Below, one piece after another: positions 41,326 through 50,536 of a stretch of DNA of 64,000 nt. The notes under the pieces are model-generated. The model was not told where the DNA came from. It made no database searches and was given only the letters and a program-made list of their open reading frames with translations. The position numbers and the translations under genes were made by a program. Every line of letters starts with the position of its first letter. Within the stretch, counting starts at the first letter, position 1. The DNA is from Methanofollis formosanus (lineage in GTDB: Archaea > Halobacteriota > Methanomicrobia > Methanomicrobiales > Methanofollaceae): positions 2,548,789-2,612,788 of the forward strand of contig NZ_CP037968.1 of assembly GCF_019633745.1 (NCBI RefSeq), given 5' to 3'.

Positions 41326-42192
41326 ATGAGCAGCCTCGCAGTGATCGGAACCGGCCGGGTCGGGGGTGAAGTCGCATTTCTCGCCGCAGCATTGGGTCTT
41401 GCGGACGAACTCATACTCTGCGACGCCGTCAAGCCCCTCGAACGCGCGCAGGTCCTTGATATCAGTCATGCCGCCTATGACATCGTCATCGAGACCGATC
41501 CCGCCCTCCTGAGGGACGCAGACGTCTGCATCTTCACCGCGGGCCGGCCCCGCACCCCGGACGTGAAGACCAGGGCCGACCTCCTTACCGTCAACCTCCC
41601 GGTCATCGACGACTGCTGCCGGGCGTTGAAGGGGTTTGGCGGGGTGCTGATCACGGTCACCAACCCCATGGACGTGAACAACTACCTCTTCTCCCGCTGC
41701 CTCGACCTCGAACCCTCCCGGTGCGTCGGGTTCGGCGGCCAACTCGACAGCGCCAGGTTCGCCCTCAGGCTCGCGAAGGAGGGAATCGCGGACGGCCCGG
41801 CGTTTATCCTCGGCGAGCACGGGGAACACCAGGTCCCGGTCTTCTCCAGGCTCGGGACCGGGGTGCCGGTCGAGCGGCGCGAGGCGGTGCTCGCCTCCCT
41901 CCGCGGGGCGAGCATGGAAGTGATCAAGGGGAAGGGCGGCACGGCCTTCGGTCCTGCGGCCCATATCGCGCGGCTTGCCGGAGCGGTCCTCGACGACCGG
42001 CGGGACGAGGTCGTCCCGTGCTCGTGCATCGTCGACGGCGAATACGGGCTTTCCGGCCTTTCCATCGGTCTCCCCGCGAGGGTCGGGCGCGAAGGGATCG
42101 TGGAGATCGTCGAGTGGGACCTCGACGAGTGGGAGACGGCAAAACTGAACGAGGCTGCCGGCTTCATCAAGAAACTCTGCAGGGACGCGTAA
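41326..42192 (+). CDS. mdh: Malate dehydrogenase (L-lactate/malate dehydrogenase family)
   Basis: 288 residues. NAD(P) Rossmann motif AVIGTGRVGGEVAFLAAALG at 5-24, NAD-binding TVTNPMDVNNY, and the catalytic His in GEHGEHQVPVF. In methanogens this enzyme links oxaloacetate and malate in the reductive branch of the incomplete citric acid cycle. Shorter than bacterial enzymes (about 310) because the N-terminus is compact. Its stop overlaps the polB start (TAATG), so polB is translated from the same message. Lactate dehydrogenase activity cannot be ruled out. Confidence 0.88.
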   Translation: MSSLAVIGTGRVGGEVAFLAAALGLADELILCDAVKPLERAQVLDISHAAYDIVIETDPALLRDADVCIFTAGRPRTPDVKTRADLLTVNLPVIDDCCRALKGFGGVLITVTNPMDVNNYLFSRCLDLEPSRCVGFGGQLDSARFALRLAKEGIADGPAFILGEHGEHQVPVFSRLGTGVPVERREAVLASLRGASMEVIKGKGGTAFGPAAHIARLAGAVLDDRRDEVVPCSCIVDGEYGLSGLSIGLPARVGREGIVEIVEWDLDEWETAKLNEAAGFIKKLCRDA

Positions 42193-44645
42193 TGACCGAG
42201 AAACAGGCGACGCTCTTCGGCCCTGAGGCCGGTGGGGCGGGGGGGATGATCAGGTGTGCGATCAACCAGGTGGAGTACAATGTCTCGGGCGTCGGCCCGG
42301 TCATCCACGTCTTCGGGCGTGAACCGGACGGCCGGGCGGTCCATATCCAGGTGACCGGGTTTCGGCCGTACTTCTATGCGCCGGCCGAGGAGGTCGCCGA
42401 AAAGTCCCGTCTCCCCGAGGAGGTGACCGGGCAGGACGACGAGGCGTACCGCTCCATCAAGGGCGAGGCCCTGACCAGACTCTACACCAGCAAACCGACC
42501 GACGTCCGCAACCTCCGTGATCTCTTCACCCATCACTATGAGGCCGACATCCCGTTTGCGACGCGCTACCTCATCGACACCGGACTGACCGGCGGCCTGG
42601 AGGTCCCGGCCGAGGTCGTCGAGCATACCGAGGTGGCGCCGGCCGAGGTCGACGCCCCGGCCCGTCTCTGTTTCATCGATATCGAGTGCGAGGACGAACG
42701 CGGCTTCCCCGAGACCGACCGGGACGCGATCATCTGCATCACCTGCTGGGACTCCTTCGAACGCGACTACGTCACCTTCCTCTACCTCGCGGAAGGAACG
42801 CCCGCCGCCTTCTCAGAGGCCTGGGAGAAGACGAACGGGTGCTTCTGGAAAGGCGACGCCCGGCACACCCTCTGCCCCTACGAGACCGAAGAGGGGATGC
42901 TCCACGCTTTTGTCGCCTATATCAGGGACCGCGACCCCGACATCCTCTCGGGCTGGAACTTCACCGACTTCGACCTCCCCTACATCGTCCGCCGGATGAG
43001 CGCTCTGGGGCTCAGGCCCAACGACCTCTCCAGGCTCCCCGGTATGACCGAGCGGACGGCCGTGCGGGGCCGGGCGGTCTTCGACCTCCTCACCGCCTAC
43101 CGCAAACTCCAGCCCAGCCAGAAGGAGTCGTACCGCCTCGACGCCGTCGCCGCCGACGAAGTCGGGGAACGGAAGGTCCGCTACACCGGGACGATCAGCG
43201 ACCTCTGGCGGGACGACCCCGAGCGGCTCGTCGAGTACAACTGCACCGACGTCGAACTCTGCGTGAAGATCAACGAGAAGAACGATATCGTCGATTTCTA
43301 CCGGATGATCGCGAGGTACGTCGGCGTCCCCCTCGACCGGACCCTCAACTCCTCCAATGTCATCGACATCTACATCCTGCGCCGGGCCCACGGCCGCTTC
43401 GTCCTCCCGTCGAAGGGGCATGTGCTGGCCGACGAGTTCGAGGGCGCCACCGTCTTCGAACCGACGCTCGGCGTGAAGGAGAACGTGGTGGTCCTCGACC
43501 TCAAGTCCCTGTACCCGATGGCGATGATGACCATCAACGCCTCCCCCGAAACGAAGGATCCGGCCGGAGAACTGAAGGCCCCCAACGGCGTGCGGTTCAA
43601 GCGGAGCCCTGACGGGCTGACCAGGACGATCATCTCCGAACTGATGGCAGAGCGCGATTCGATCAAGGCGCGCCGCAACGAGCACCCGTACGGCTCGCCC
43701 GAGTACCGCCTCCTCGACCTCCAGCAGGGGGTCATCAAGGTGATCATGAACACCTACTACGGGGTCTCAGGCTACTCGCGCTTCAGGCTGTACGATCGAG
43801 AGATCGGGGCCGCCGTCACCTCGGTGGGCCGGGCGATCATCAAACACACGCGCGACGTCATCACCGGCATGGGTTACGAGGTGCTGTACGGCGACACCGA
43901 CTCGTGCATGGTCGAACTCCCGCCGGCCTCCCTGGAGGAGACGATCGCGCGGGCCCGCGCCATCGAGGAGCGCCTCAACGAGAGTTACGAGAGGTTCGCG
44001 AAAGAGACCCTCAACGCCGACCGGAACTACTTCTCCATCAAGTTCGAGAAGGTCTATGCCCGCTTCTTCCAGGCCGGCAAGAAGAAGCGGTACGCCGGCC
44101 ACCTGGTCTGGAAGGAAGGGGTCGAGGCCGACACCGTCGACATCGTCGGGTTCGAGATGCGGCGCAGCGACTCGCCGCAGATCACCCGCAAGGTCCAGGA
44201 GGATGTGATCGCCATGATCCTCAGGGGCGCCCCGCTCTCCGAGGTGAAGACCTATCTCGGCGAGGTGATCAGGACATACCGCCGGGGCGGGTACTCCCTG
44301 GACGAGGCGGGCATCCCCGGCGGGATCGGGAAGGCCCTCGAGGACTACGAGACGAAGGACGCCCATATCAGGGGTGCGATCTACTCGAACACCAATCTGG
44401 GCACCGACTTCAAGCGCGGGAGCAAACCCAAGCGGCTCTATATCAAGCGGGTGACCGGGAAGTACCCGCAGACCGACGTGGTCGCCTTCGAGTACGCCGA
44501 CCAGGTGCCGCCCGAGTTCGTCGTCGACTGGGAGACGATGCTCGAGAAGACGATCAAGCAACCGATCGCCAGGATCATCGAGCCCCTGGGGTGGACCTGG
44601 ACCGACGTCGACCCTTCGAGGACGACGCTCTTCGACTTCGGGTGA
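42192..44645 (+). CDS. polB: Family B DNA polymerase
   Basis: 817 residues from the ATG overlapping the mdh stop; the frame is open further upstream, but in mdh DNA. Replicative and proofreading polymerase. Exonuclease motifs: CFIDIECEDE (Exo I), SGWNFTDFDLPY (Exo II), YNCTDVELC (Exo III). Polymerase motifs: VVLDLKSLYPMAMM (A), KVIMNTYYGVSGY (B) and YGDTDSCMVE (C), all with their acidic residues. The N-terminal NTD has the uracil-sensing fold of archaeal enzymes by position only. The DUF1294 gene follows 10 bases later. Confidence 0.95.
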   Translation: MTEKQATLFGPEAGGAGGMIRCAINQVEYNVSGVGPVIHVFGREPDGRAVHIQVTGFRPYFYAPAEEVAEKSRLPEEVTGQDDEAYRSIKGEALTRLYTSKPTDVRNLRDLFTHHYEADIPFATRYLIDTGLTGGLEVPAEVVEHTEVAPAEVDAPARLCFIDIECEDERGFPETDRDAIICITCWDSFERDYVTFLYLAEGTPAAFSEAWEKTNGCFWKGDARHTLCPYETEEGMLHAFVAYIRDRDPDILSGWNFTDFDLPYIVRRMSALGLRPNDLSRLPGMTERTAVRGRAVFDLLTAYRKLQPSQKESYRLDAVAADEVGERKVRYTGTISDLWRDDPERLVEYNCTDVELCVKINEKNDIVDFYRMIARYVGVPLDRTLNSSNVIDIYILRRAHGRFVLPSKGHVLADEFEGATVFEPTLGVKENVVVLDLKSLYPMAMMTINASPETKDPAGELKAPNGVRFKRSPDGLTRTIISELMAERDSIKARRNEHPYGSPEYRLLDLQQGVIKVIMNTYYGVSGYSRFRLYDREIGAAVTSVGRAIIKHTRDVITGMGYEVLYGDTDSCMVELPPASLEETIARARAIEERLNESYERFAKETLNADRNYFSIKFEKVYARFFQAGKKKRYAGHLVWKEGVEADTVDIVGFEMRRSDSPQITRKVQEDVIAMILRGAPLSEVKTYLGEVIRTYRRGGYSLDEAGIPGGIGKALEDYETKDAHIRGAIYSNTNLGTDFKRGSKPKRLYIKRVTGKYPQTDVVAFEYADQVPPEFVVDWETMLEKTIKQPIARIIEPLGWTWTDVDPSRTTLFDFG

Positions 44646-44655
44646 GGGGGAGAGG

Positions 44656-44928
44656 ATGGAAGGTATCGTTCCGGTCCTCGGGCTCTACCTGCTCCTCAAC
44701 CTCGTCGCCGCGGCGGCCTTCTGGAACGACAAGAGAAAGGCGCGGGCCAACCGGTGGCGGACCTCCGAGAACCTGCTCCTCACCGTCGCCTTCCTGGGGC
44801 CGTTCGGGGCCTGGTGGGCGATGCAGCACTACCGGCACAAGACGCAGAAGCCGAAGTTCAGACTGGTGCCGGTCTTCGCGTTTGTTCATCTCGCGGCGCT
44901 CCTGTACCTGGTGCTGAGCGGGGCCTGA
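44656..44928 (+). CDS. DUF1294 membrane protein
   Basis: 90 residues with three predicted membrane segments (GLYLLLNLVAAAAFW; LLLTVAFLGPFGAWW; VFAFVHLAALLYLVLSG). The NDKRKARANRWRTSE and GPFGAWWAMQHYRHKTQKPKF words are the DUF1294 signature. Function unknown for the family. It follows polB by 10 bases behind GGGGGAGAGG, so it is co-transcribed. The 230 bases after it hold no gene. Confidence 0.85.
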   Translation: MEGIVPVLGLYLLLNLVAAAAFWNDKRKARANRWRTSENLLLTVAFLGPFGAWWAMQHYRHKTQKPKFRLVPVFAFVHLAALLYLVLSGA

Positions 44929-45160
44929 GCCTGCGGCATGCCGGGCCGGGCGGGCGGCGCCCGCACCCTGATCTGCCCGGAGGTGCGTCCGCCGGTGCGC
45001 GCCTGCCCTGTTTCCCGACTTTCTGCACACTCGCCGCCGGCGGGGTTATTCGGCGTCACTGCCTCTTTTCCGTGGTTCGAGTGATGAGATCTCTTTTTTG
45101 CTCCGATGTCTCCATCCGATATTCTCAAAAAACCTCGGGGAAAATAGTAGTGGTCGCCTG

Positions 45161-46786
45161 ATGAGCATAGAAGTCCTGATTATCCTGCTGTATCTCGCCC
45201 TGATGCTTGCGATCGGCTTTTGGGTCCAGCGTCGGGGTGCGGTCGAGACCTCGAAGGGGTACCTGGTTGCAAACCGGAATATCGGTCCTGTTCTGATTGG
45301 GGGAACACTCTTCGCCACCTTCTGGGGCGGGGGCACCCTTCTCGGCGGGGCCGGGGCGGCGTACGATGGCCATCTCCTCGCCACCATCGCCGATCCCTGG
45401 GCCTCGGGTATAACGCTTCTCCTGATGGCGGCGTTCTTCGTCACCATCCTGCGGAAGATGAAGATCGCCTCGCTGGGGGAGATGTACTATCTCAGGTACG
45501 GGACGAAGGGATCGCTGGTCGCCTCCGTCCTCTCCCTGCCCACGCTTATCTTCTGGACCTCGGTCCAGATCCTGGCCATCGGCAAGATCCTCAACGTCCT
45601 CATCGGCCTCCCGGCCGTGGAGAGCGCGGTCTTTGCCGGGCTGATCGTGATCATCTACACCTATCTGGGCGGGATGCTCGCGGTGATCATCACCGACAAC
45701 ATCCAGATGGTCCTGATCCTCCTGGGCCTCGCCGTCCTCATACCGACCGGCATCTCCTATGCCGGCGGCCTCGACGCCATCGCGGCCAACACCCCGCCGG
45801 ACTTCTGGTCGGTCCTCCCCGACGACGCCTCGCCGAGCGGGATCGGGTGGACCTTCACCGGGATCATGGCCTGGTTTGCGGCCTGGTGCGGGATGGGCCT
45901 GGGGAGCCTCGCCTCCCTGGACATCTCGCAGCGGGTCTTCTGCGCCCGCGACGATAAAGCGGCCAGGCAGGGCCTCCTCTTCGGCACCGGGCTGTACTGG
46001 GTTGCGGGCCTCGGCCCCATCGTCCTCGGCCTGGTCGGGATCGTGATGGTGAACACCGGGCTCATCGACGGGACGGTGCTGGCGCAGGACCCCGAACTGA
46101 TCGTCCCGTACCTCGCCAAGACCCTTCTGTCCCCGTGGATGATGGCCCTCTTCGTCGGGTCGCTGGTGGCGGCGATCATGTCCACCGCGAGTTCGGCGAT
46201 CTTCGCCGCCGCGGCGGTCATCTCGACCAACTTCATCCACGGCGCGGTCTCCGACCACGTGCACCACGAGAAGAAGGTGCTGCGGATCACGAGGGCCCTG
46301 GTCGTCGCCATCGGGCTGCTCTGCATCGGGATCAGCTTCACCGCCACGGGAGTCTACGACCTGATGATCTTCGGGTTCACCCTCCTCTTCGCCTGCCTCT
46401 TCTGGACGGTGGTCTGCGGGCTCTTCTGGAAGCGGGCGAACGCACCCGGGGCGATCGCCTCGATGCTCTCCGGGTTCTTCACCACCCTCGCCGGGATCGC
46501 CGTCCTCTCTCTCCAGGAGGGAGCGTTCACGCTCGTCCCGCCGGACAACGAGTGGACGGTCTTCTTCACCTTCGTCCCGACGGCGGTGGCCGGGGCGGCG
46601 ATGTTCGTCGTCTCGGTCCTGACCCAGACCTCCCACCCGCCGGTGCCGCTGAAGGATACCGACGGGCAGGTGCTGAAATGGCCCGAACTCGCCGAGCAGC
46701 CGGTGATCGTCAGACGGGAGCCCGACGGTTCGCCGGTGGTTTCGGTCCCGGTGGCGGCGGCGCAGCCGGCCCCTGAGGAGGAGTGA
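45161..46786 (+). CDS. Sodium/solute symporter (SSS family)
   Basis: 541 residues with about 13 membrane segments. The SSS fold is visible from MSIEVLIILLYLALMLAIGF, then NIGPVLIGGTLFATFWGGGT, TYLGGMLAVIITDNIQMVLI and the sodium-site region AAIMSTASSAIFAAAAVIS at about 340-358. A soluble, Pro- and Glu-rich tail of about 45 residues ends the protein. Substrate unknown; candidates include proline, pantothenate, acetate and other organic acids. The ATG at 45161 is chosen because it opens the first membrane helix. It ends at a T-run (46797-46803), convergent with the M28 gene. Confidence 0.88.
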   Translation: MSIEVLIILLYLALMLAIGFWVQRRGAVETSKGYLVANRNIGPVLIGGTLFATFWGGGTLLGGAGAAYDGHLLATIADPWASGITLLLMAAFFVTILRKMKIASLGEMYYLRYGTKGSLVASVLSLPTLIFWTSVQILAIGKILNVLIGLPAVESAVFAGLIVIIYTYLGGMLAVIITDNIQMVLILLGLAVLIPTGISYAGGLDAIAANTPPDFWSVLPDDASPSGIGWTFTGIMAWFAAWCGMGLGSLASLDISQRVFCARDDKAARQGLLFGTGLYWVAGLGPIVLGLVGIVMVNTGLIDGTVLAQDPELIVPYLAKTLLSPWMMALFVGSLVAAIMSTASSAIFAAAAVISTNFIHGAVSDHVHHEKKVLRITRALVVAIGLLCIGISFTATGVYDLMIFGFTLLFACLFWTVVCGLFWKRANAPGAIASMLSGFFTTLAGIAVLSLQEGAFTLVPPDNEWTVFFTFVPTAVAGAAMFVVSVLTQTSHPPVPLKDTDGQVLKWPELAEQPVIVRREPDGSPVVSVPVAAAQPAPEEE

Positions 46787-46794
46787 CCTCTCTC

Positions 46795-46805
46795 CCTTTT
46801 TTTAC
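46795..46805 (+). terminator. T-run terminator after symporter gene
   Basis: CTCTCCCTTTTTTTACCC begins 10 bases after the stop. The convergent peptidase gene ends at 46815. Confidence 0.55.
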
Positions 46806-46814
46806 CCGACCGCG

Positions 46815-48551
46815 TCAGCAGAGGATGAGGCTCCCGGTTCCAACGGCGTTTCCGTCGCCCTTGCTGCAGGAGATATTCCAGCGGAACGTGCCCGGCCCCT
46901 CAGGTTCCAGCCAGAACATGATCTCCCGTGTCTGCGAGTCATCGAGGACCGGTATGTCGTAGAAGCGATACCCCGTATCCCGGCCGTCGGGGCCGTCCAC
47001 CCGGAACGCTGCCTTCTGCAGGAGGGCATCCGTGGTATCCGTATACGTGCACCCCACCACGATGTGATAACGCTCGCCAGGATTGTAATTATAGGTGTAC
47101 GTGCGGGCCGACGCAGAACAGGCGACCCCTCCGGTCTCGTCGACCTGTAAGAGTCCTCCGTCGAGGTCCACCGAACTGAACCTCTCCAGGGTGAATGCGG
47201 TCTGATCGGTCCCGATGACCCCTTCGCCGGTTCGAGATGCCACAACCGTGAAGGTGTGCAACCCGGGGCCCGGAACCACCGCGTGGTCGTTGTCGAGGTT
47301 CCGGATCAGAACCCCGTCGAGGTAGCCGTCGACCCGAGCACCCTCTTCGGGTCGTTCGAGGTGGTAGGAGAGCGGGATGGCGGGGAAGGTGAAGCGGACG
47401 ATGTCTCTCGGACCGTCCACCCATGGGATGGCGATGGCGGTGCCCGGCATGGCCGGCGGCTCGGTCCCCACCCCCTCTCCCGTAGCCGTCGCAACGGCCC
47501 TGGTCCCCCCTGGTCCATAGGTGATCGCCTGCACCGTGTGAGGAGGGCCTTCCGGGAGGGTGACCGAGCCCGAGGGGAGCAACCCGAGGCTGGTGCCGTC
47601 CACGATCACCTCGACCGGCGCATCGCCCGGTCCGGTGAAGACGATCGTTCCGTCCTCGATCCTGAGATCGATCTCGGGTGCCGGATCGCCGGCGGCCGCG
47701 TCGGTCCCCGCCACCGACCCGGCCACGATGCGCGCACACTCCGCGGCAAGGGTGTAGTTGAGGCGTTCGGGCCGGTCGTCCGGAGTGTGCATGATCTGGC
47801 GACTGTCCTCCTCATAGATCTGGACTACCGGTATCATGGCGGCACGGAAGGTATGGTCGTCCCCGCGTGCGAGGTTCAGGGGGGGCATCGTCGTCTCCTC
47901 CAGGCACGCCGACGGCGGGAACGTCCCGAGGATCCACCGGTGCTGAGGGAGCGCCGTGACCTGCAGCCGGTCCCCGGAGGCCACGCAATCGAGGTTTATC
48001 GCGAGGACGATCCGATCGTGGAGGTCAGGGTTGTCGGCCAGCCACCGCCTGCTCCCGTCAAGCCCGGTCTCCTCCCCGCCGAAGGCGATGAAGTAGACGG
48101 ACCGGTTCAGGGGGAGGTCTTCGAGGATTCTGGCGACCTCGAGCATCGTGGCCACGCCCGCGGCGTTGTCGTCGGCGCCGGGCATCTCCGGGCTGGTGGT
48201 GTCGTAGTGGGCGCATATGACGACGATCTCGTCGGTCGCCCCCTCTCTAACGCCGATGATGCTCGATGAGAGGCTGAGTTGGGGATCAAAATAACAACTG
48301 GCATACGCAAACCTCCCGGTGCCGACCGATAACCCGCGCTCCTCCATCGCCATGGCGATGTAGGTCGCCGCCGCGACCCGCTCTTCAGATCCGAAAGCCC
48401 GCTCGAAGGTGCAGAGGTCGTAGGTCATCTGCTCGATCATGGCCGGATCCGACGCCGGTGCATCGAGGGCAGCCACCGGGCATGTCAGTACAAATCCGGC
48501 GAGCATGATCAAAATGACGGTACCGCCCCCCTGTATTGATTGGTGTTGCAT
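46815..48551 (-). CDS. Secreted M28-family zinc aminopeptidase
   Basis: 578 residues. Signal peptide at 1-28 (VILIMLAGFVLTCPVAALDA). The M28 domain spans about 30-270 and has all metal ligands: His in VICAHYDTTS, Asp in PGADDNAAG, Glu pair in GGEETGLDG, Asp in INLDCVAS and a final His in QIMHTPDD. The C-terminal 300 residues are beta-rich, with no recognised enzyme domain, perhaps for surface attachment; they hold Cys residues near the end. It would trim peptides outside the cell. Alone in its transcription unit. Confidence 0.88.
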   Translation of the reverse strand: MQHQSIQGGGTVILIMLAGFVLTCPVAALDAPASDPAMIEQMTYDLCTFERAFGSEERVAAATYIAMAMEERGLSVGTGRFAYASCYFDPQLSLSSSIIGVREGATDEIVVICAHYDTTSPEMPGADDNAAGVATMLEVARILEDLPLNRSVYFIAFGGEETGLDGSRRWLADNPDLHDRIVLAINLDCVASGDRLQVTALPQHRWILGTFPPSACLEETTMPPLNLARGDDHTFRAAMIPVVQIYEEDSRQIMHTPDDRPERLNYTLAAECARIVAGSVAGTDAAAGDPAPEIDLRIEDGTIVFTGPGDAPVEVIVDGTSLGLLPSGSVTLPEGPPHTVQAITYGPGGTRAVATATGEGVGTEPPAMPGTAIAIPWVDGPRDIVRFTFPAIPLSYHLERPEEGARVDGYLDGVLIRNLDNDHAVVPGPGLHTFTVVASRTGEGVIGTDQTAFTLERFSSVDLDGGLLQVDETGGVACSASARTYTYNYNPGERYHIVVGCTYTDTTDALLQKAAFRVDGPDGRDTGYRFYDIPVLDDSQTREIMFWLEPEGPGTFRWNISCSKGDGNAVGTGSLILC

Positions 48552-48723
48552 TGGCTCATCTCCCCGTCTTCGGCCACTATTGGCGTAGCCGTTGCCCTGA
48601 CAAGGAGTCCGTCTCAGTGGTATATGTGATCTCTGGACATGGAGACTGCATGTCGGTTAGAAGAGTGTGTGCACGCCGTCGCTCCGGGAAGTTCAAATTT
48701 TTGCGGTGGAACCCCCTCTGATC

Positions 48724-48900
48724 GGGGTGCCTTCTCGAACCTTCGCATCGCGGGGCGCTGCCCACCTGACCCCCTCTCGGGGTGAAGATGGGGCCGGGAA
48801 GGCAGAAAGATTGCCATGAAGATGGGGTTGCAGTCCTCTGCCTATCTTCGTGCGGAAGGATCGGGAGGAATGCCTCCCAGCAGAATCATCGGTCCGGAGC
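48724..48900. repeat. Degenerate repeat-like tract
   Basis: Contains GGTGAAGATGGGGCCGGGAAGGCAG and CTCTGCCTATCTTCGTGCGG, resembling modules of the 760-base elements (AAGATNGGGNCGGGAAGGCA, CTATCTTCGTCG). No terminal repeat is visible. It fills the stretch between the peptidase and beta-propeller genes, which otherwise holds no gene (48552-48908). Confidence 0.35.
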
Positions 48901-48908
48901 CGTTTTTT

Positions 48909-49859
48909 TCAGGTACTCCTCTTCTCCGAGAGGTCGTAGAGGTAGATATCCCGGTTCCCGTTCCGCTCGTCGGTCCAGACGATCCGGTCGCCGTCGATCG
49001 CCGGTTCGTACTGCTCGGCCCGGTCGGTGGTGAGCCGCGTCTCGTTCCCGGTTCCGAGGTCATGGAGATAGATGTCCTTGTTCCCGTTCCTCGTGTCGGT
49101 CCAGACGATGCGGTCGCCGCTGATCGCTGGTTCATACTGGTCGGCCGGGTCGGTGGTGACCTGCACCTCCTCACCGCTTCCGAGGTCGTAGAGATAGATG
49201 TCCTTGTTCCCGTTCCTCGTGTCGGTCCAGACGACCCGGTCGCCGTCGAAGGCCGCCTCGTACTGATCCCCTTCGTTGGTGGTGAGCCGCCGCTCCTCGC
49301 CGCTCGTGAGGTTGCCCAGATAGATGTCGGCGTTCCAGTACCTCGTGTCGGTCCAGACAACGCGGTTCTCCGAGATGGCGGGATAGCCCTGGAAGGGAAT
49401 GCTCTCGGTGACCGCCGACTCGTTGCCCGCCGCGAGGTCGAAGAGACGGACATTGACGTTGAGGGTCCGCAGGTCGGCCCAGACGATGCGGTCGCCGTCG
49501 ATCGCGGGGTCGCCCTGGACGCCCGGGTCGTCGGTGATCCGCGTCTCGTTCCCGGTTCCGAGGTCGTAAAGATAGATGTCCTCGTTCCCGTTGCGGGTGT
49601 CGGCCCAGACAATGCGGGTCCCGTCGATCGCGGGCCGGTACTGCTTGCCGGGGTCGTCGGTGATCCGCGTCTCGTTCCCGCTCCTGAGGTTGTAGCAGTA
49701 GATCTCCTCGTCACCGTTGCGCATATCGGTCCAGACGATGCACTTCCCGTCGATCGCCGGCATATACTGGTCGGCCGGGTCGTCGGTGACCTGCCGGTCC
49801 GCCGCCCCGAGGCCAGCCGCCTGCATGGCGAGCGCCGCCGCCGGGAGCAGCACGAGCAC
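48909..49859 (-). CDS. Secreted TolB-like beta-propeller protein
   Basis: 316 residues from GTG 49859. Seven repeats of about 43 residues share the words YxPAIDGDRIVWTDTRNGNxDIYLYDLGTG and ITDDP, the blade of a TolB/WD40-like propeller. A hydrophobic signal (VLLPAAALAMQAAG) opens the protein, but the basic residues expected before it (LRRRNEIVAV) are encoded upstream of the GTG with no ATG, GTG or TTG in frame, so the real start may be further upstream and non-standard. The conserved D-TRNGN turns could bind calcium. Probably a surface-layer or binding protein. Function unknown. Confidence 0.8.
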   Translation of the reverse strand: MLVLLPAAALAMQAAGLGAADRQVTDDPADQYMPAIDGKCIVWTDMRNGDEEIYCYNLRSGNETRITDDPGKQYRPAIDGTRIVWADTRNGNEDIYLYDLGTGNETRITDDPGVQGDPAIDGDRIVWADLRTLNVNVRLFDLAAGNESAVTESIPFQGYPAISENRVVWTDTRYWNADIYLGNLTSGEERRLTTNEGDQYEAAFDGDRVVWTDTRNGNKDIYLYDLGSGEEVQVTTDPADQYEPAISGDRIVWTDTRNGNKDIYLHDLGTGNETRLTTDRAEQYEPAIDGDRIVWTDERNGNRDIYLYDLSEKRST

Positions 49860-49995
49860 CGCGACAATTTCGTTTCGTCTCCTCAGTCTCGTCCCCCCCT
49901 TCGATGAAAAGATGCTGCGGCCCCGCGTCCAGGGCCGGCCTCTCTCTCGATCCGCCCTGGGCGATGCCGCACAATAAAGGTTGTGTCCGCCCGGC

Positions 49996-50514
49996 CTACT
50001 CCTCAGGCTCGAGGGTGAAGAGGACCGACGGCAGGGCCCGGGCCCAGTTCCTCACCGCCGTCCAGTCCCTCGCGTCTCCGGGGGCCGCCCCGGCCATCTT
50101 CATGATCTGCAGGTCGCTCGTGCTCATGCCGTCGGGATCGAACTTCCCGGCAAAGAACCCCTCCACCTGGGCATGGACGTACATCCGCAGTTCGTTCATC
50201 GAGGCGCGGGCCGATTTTCTGATCAGGTCGTCCTCCTCTTTCATCGAGTACCCGACCGCAAAGACGGCGAGCGGCCGTTCGTTCAGTGCGATCCTGAACT
50301 GCTTGGCCAGGTCGACCGCCTCGGGGAGCCATTTGCCCATGTAGATCGGGCTGCCGGCGACGACGGCGGCGTAGGGCCTGACGTCCTCGACCTCCATCAC
50401 GTTCATGCAGTCGACCTCGTAGCCCAGCGCCCTGATCTCGTCGGCGATCACCCGGGCGATCTCCTCTGTCGAGCCGTACCTGCTCGCGTATGCCACCAGT
50501 ATCCTCTCAGTCAT
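49996..50514 (-). CDS. Flavodoxin-domain protein
   Basis: 172 residues. The FMN phosphate loop is YASRYGSTEEIARVI at about 9-23, followed by AAVVAGSPIYMGKW at about 49-62 (flavodoxin second loop) and FAVGYSMKEEDD. It resembles the HemG/menaquinone-dependent group by sequence, which oxidises protoporphyrinogen in bacteria, but in methanogens a general electron carrier or oxidoreductase is more likely. ATG 50514 follows GGAGTGGAG; ATG 50526 is possible. It starts 22 bases after the DUF2156 gene, so they are co-transcribed. Confidence 0.85.
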   Translation of the reverse strand: MTERILVAYASRYGSTEEIARVIADEIRALGYEVDCMNVMEVEDVRPYAAVVAGSPIYMGKWLPEAVDLAKQFRIALNERPLAVFAVGYSMKEEDDLIRKSARASMNELRMYVHAQVEGFFAGKFDPDGMSTSDLQIMKMAGAAPGDARDWTAVRNWARALPSVLFTLEPEE

Positions 50515-50536
50515 GCTCCACTCCATATCGACGCAT

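Noticed and set aside
45125-46636. 503-codon open frame opposite the symporter gene
   Set aside because: Asp/Glu/Arg-rich antisense translation without membrane or domain features; the symporter on the other strand is clear.
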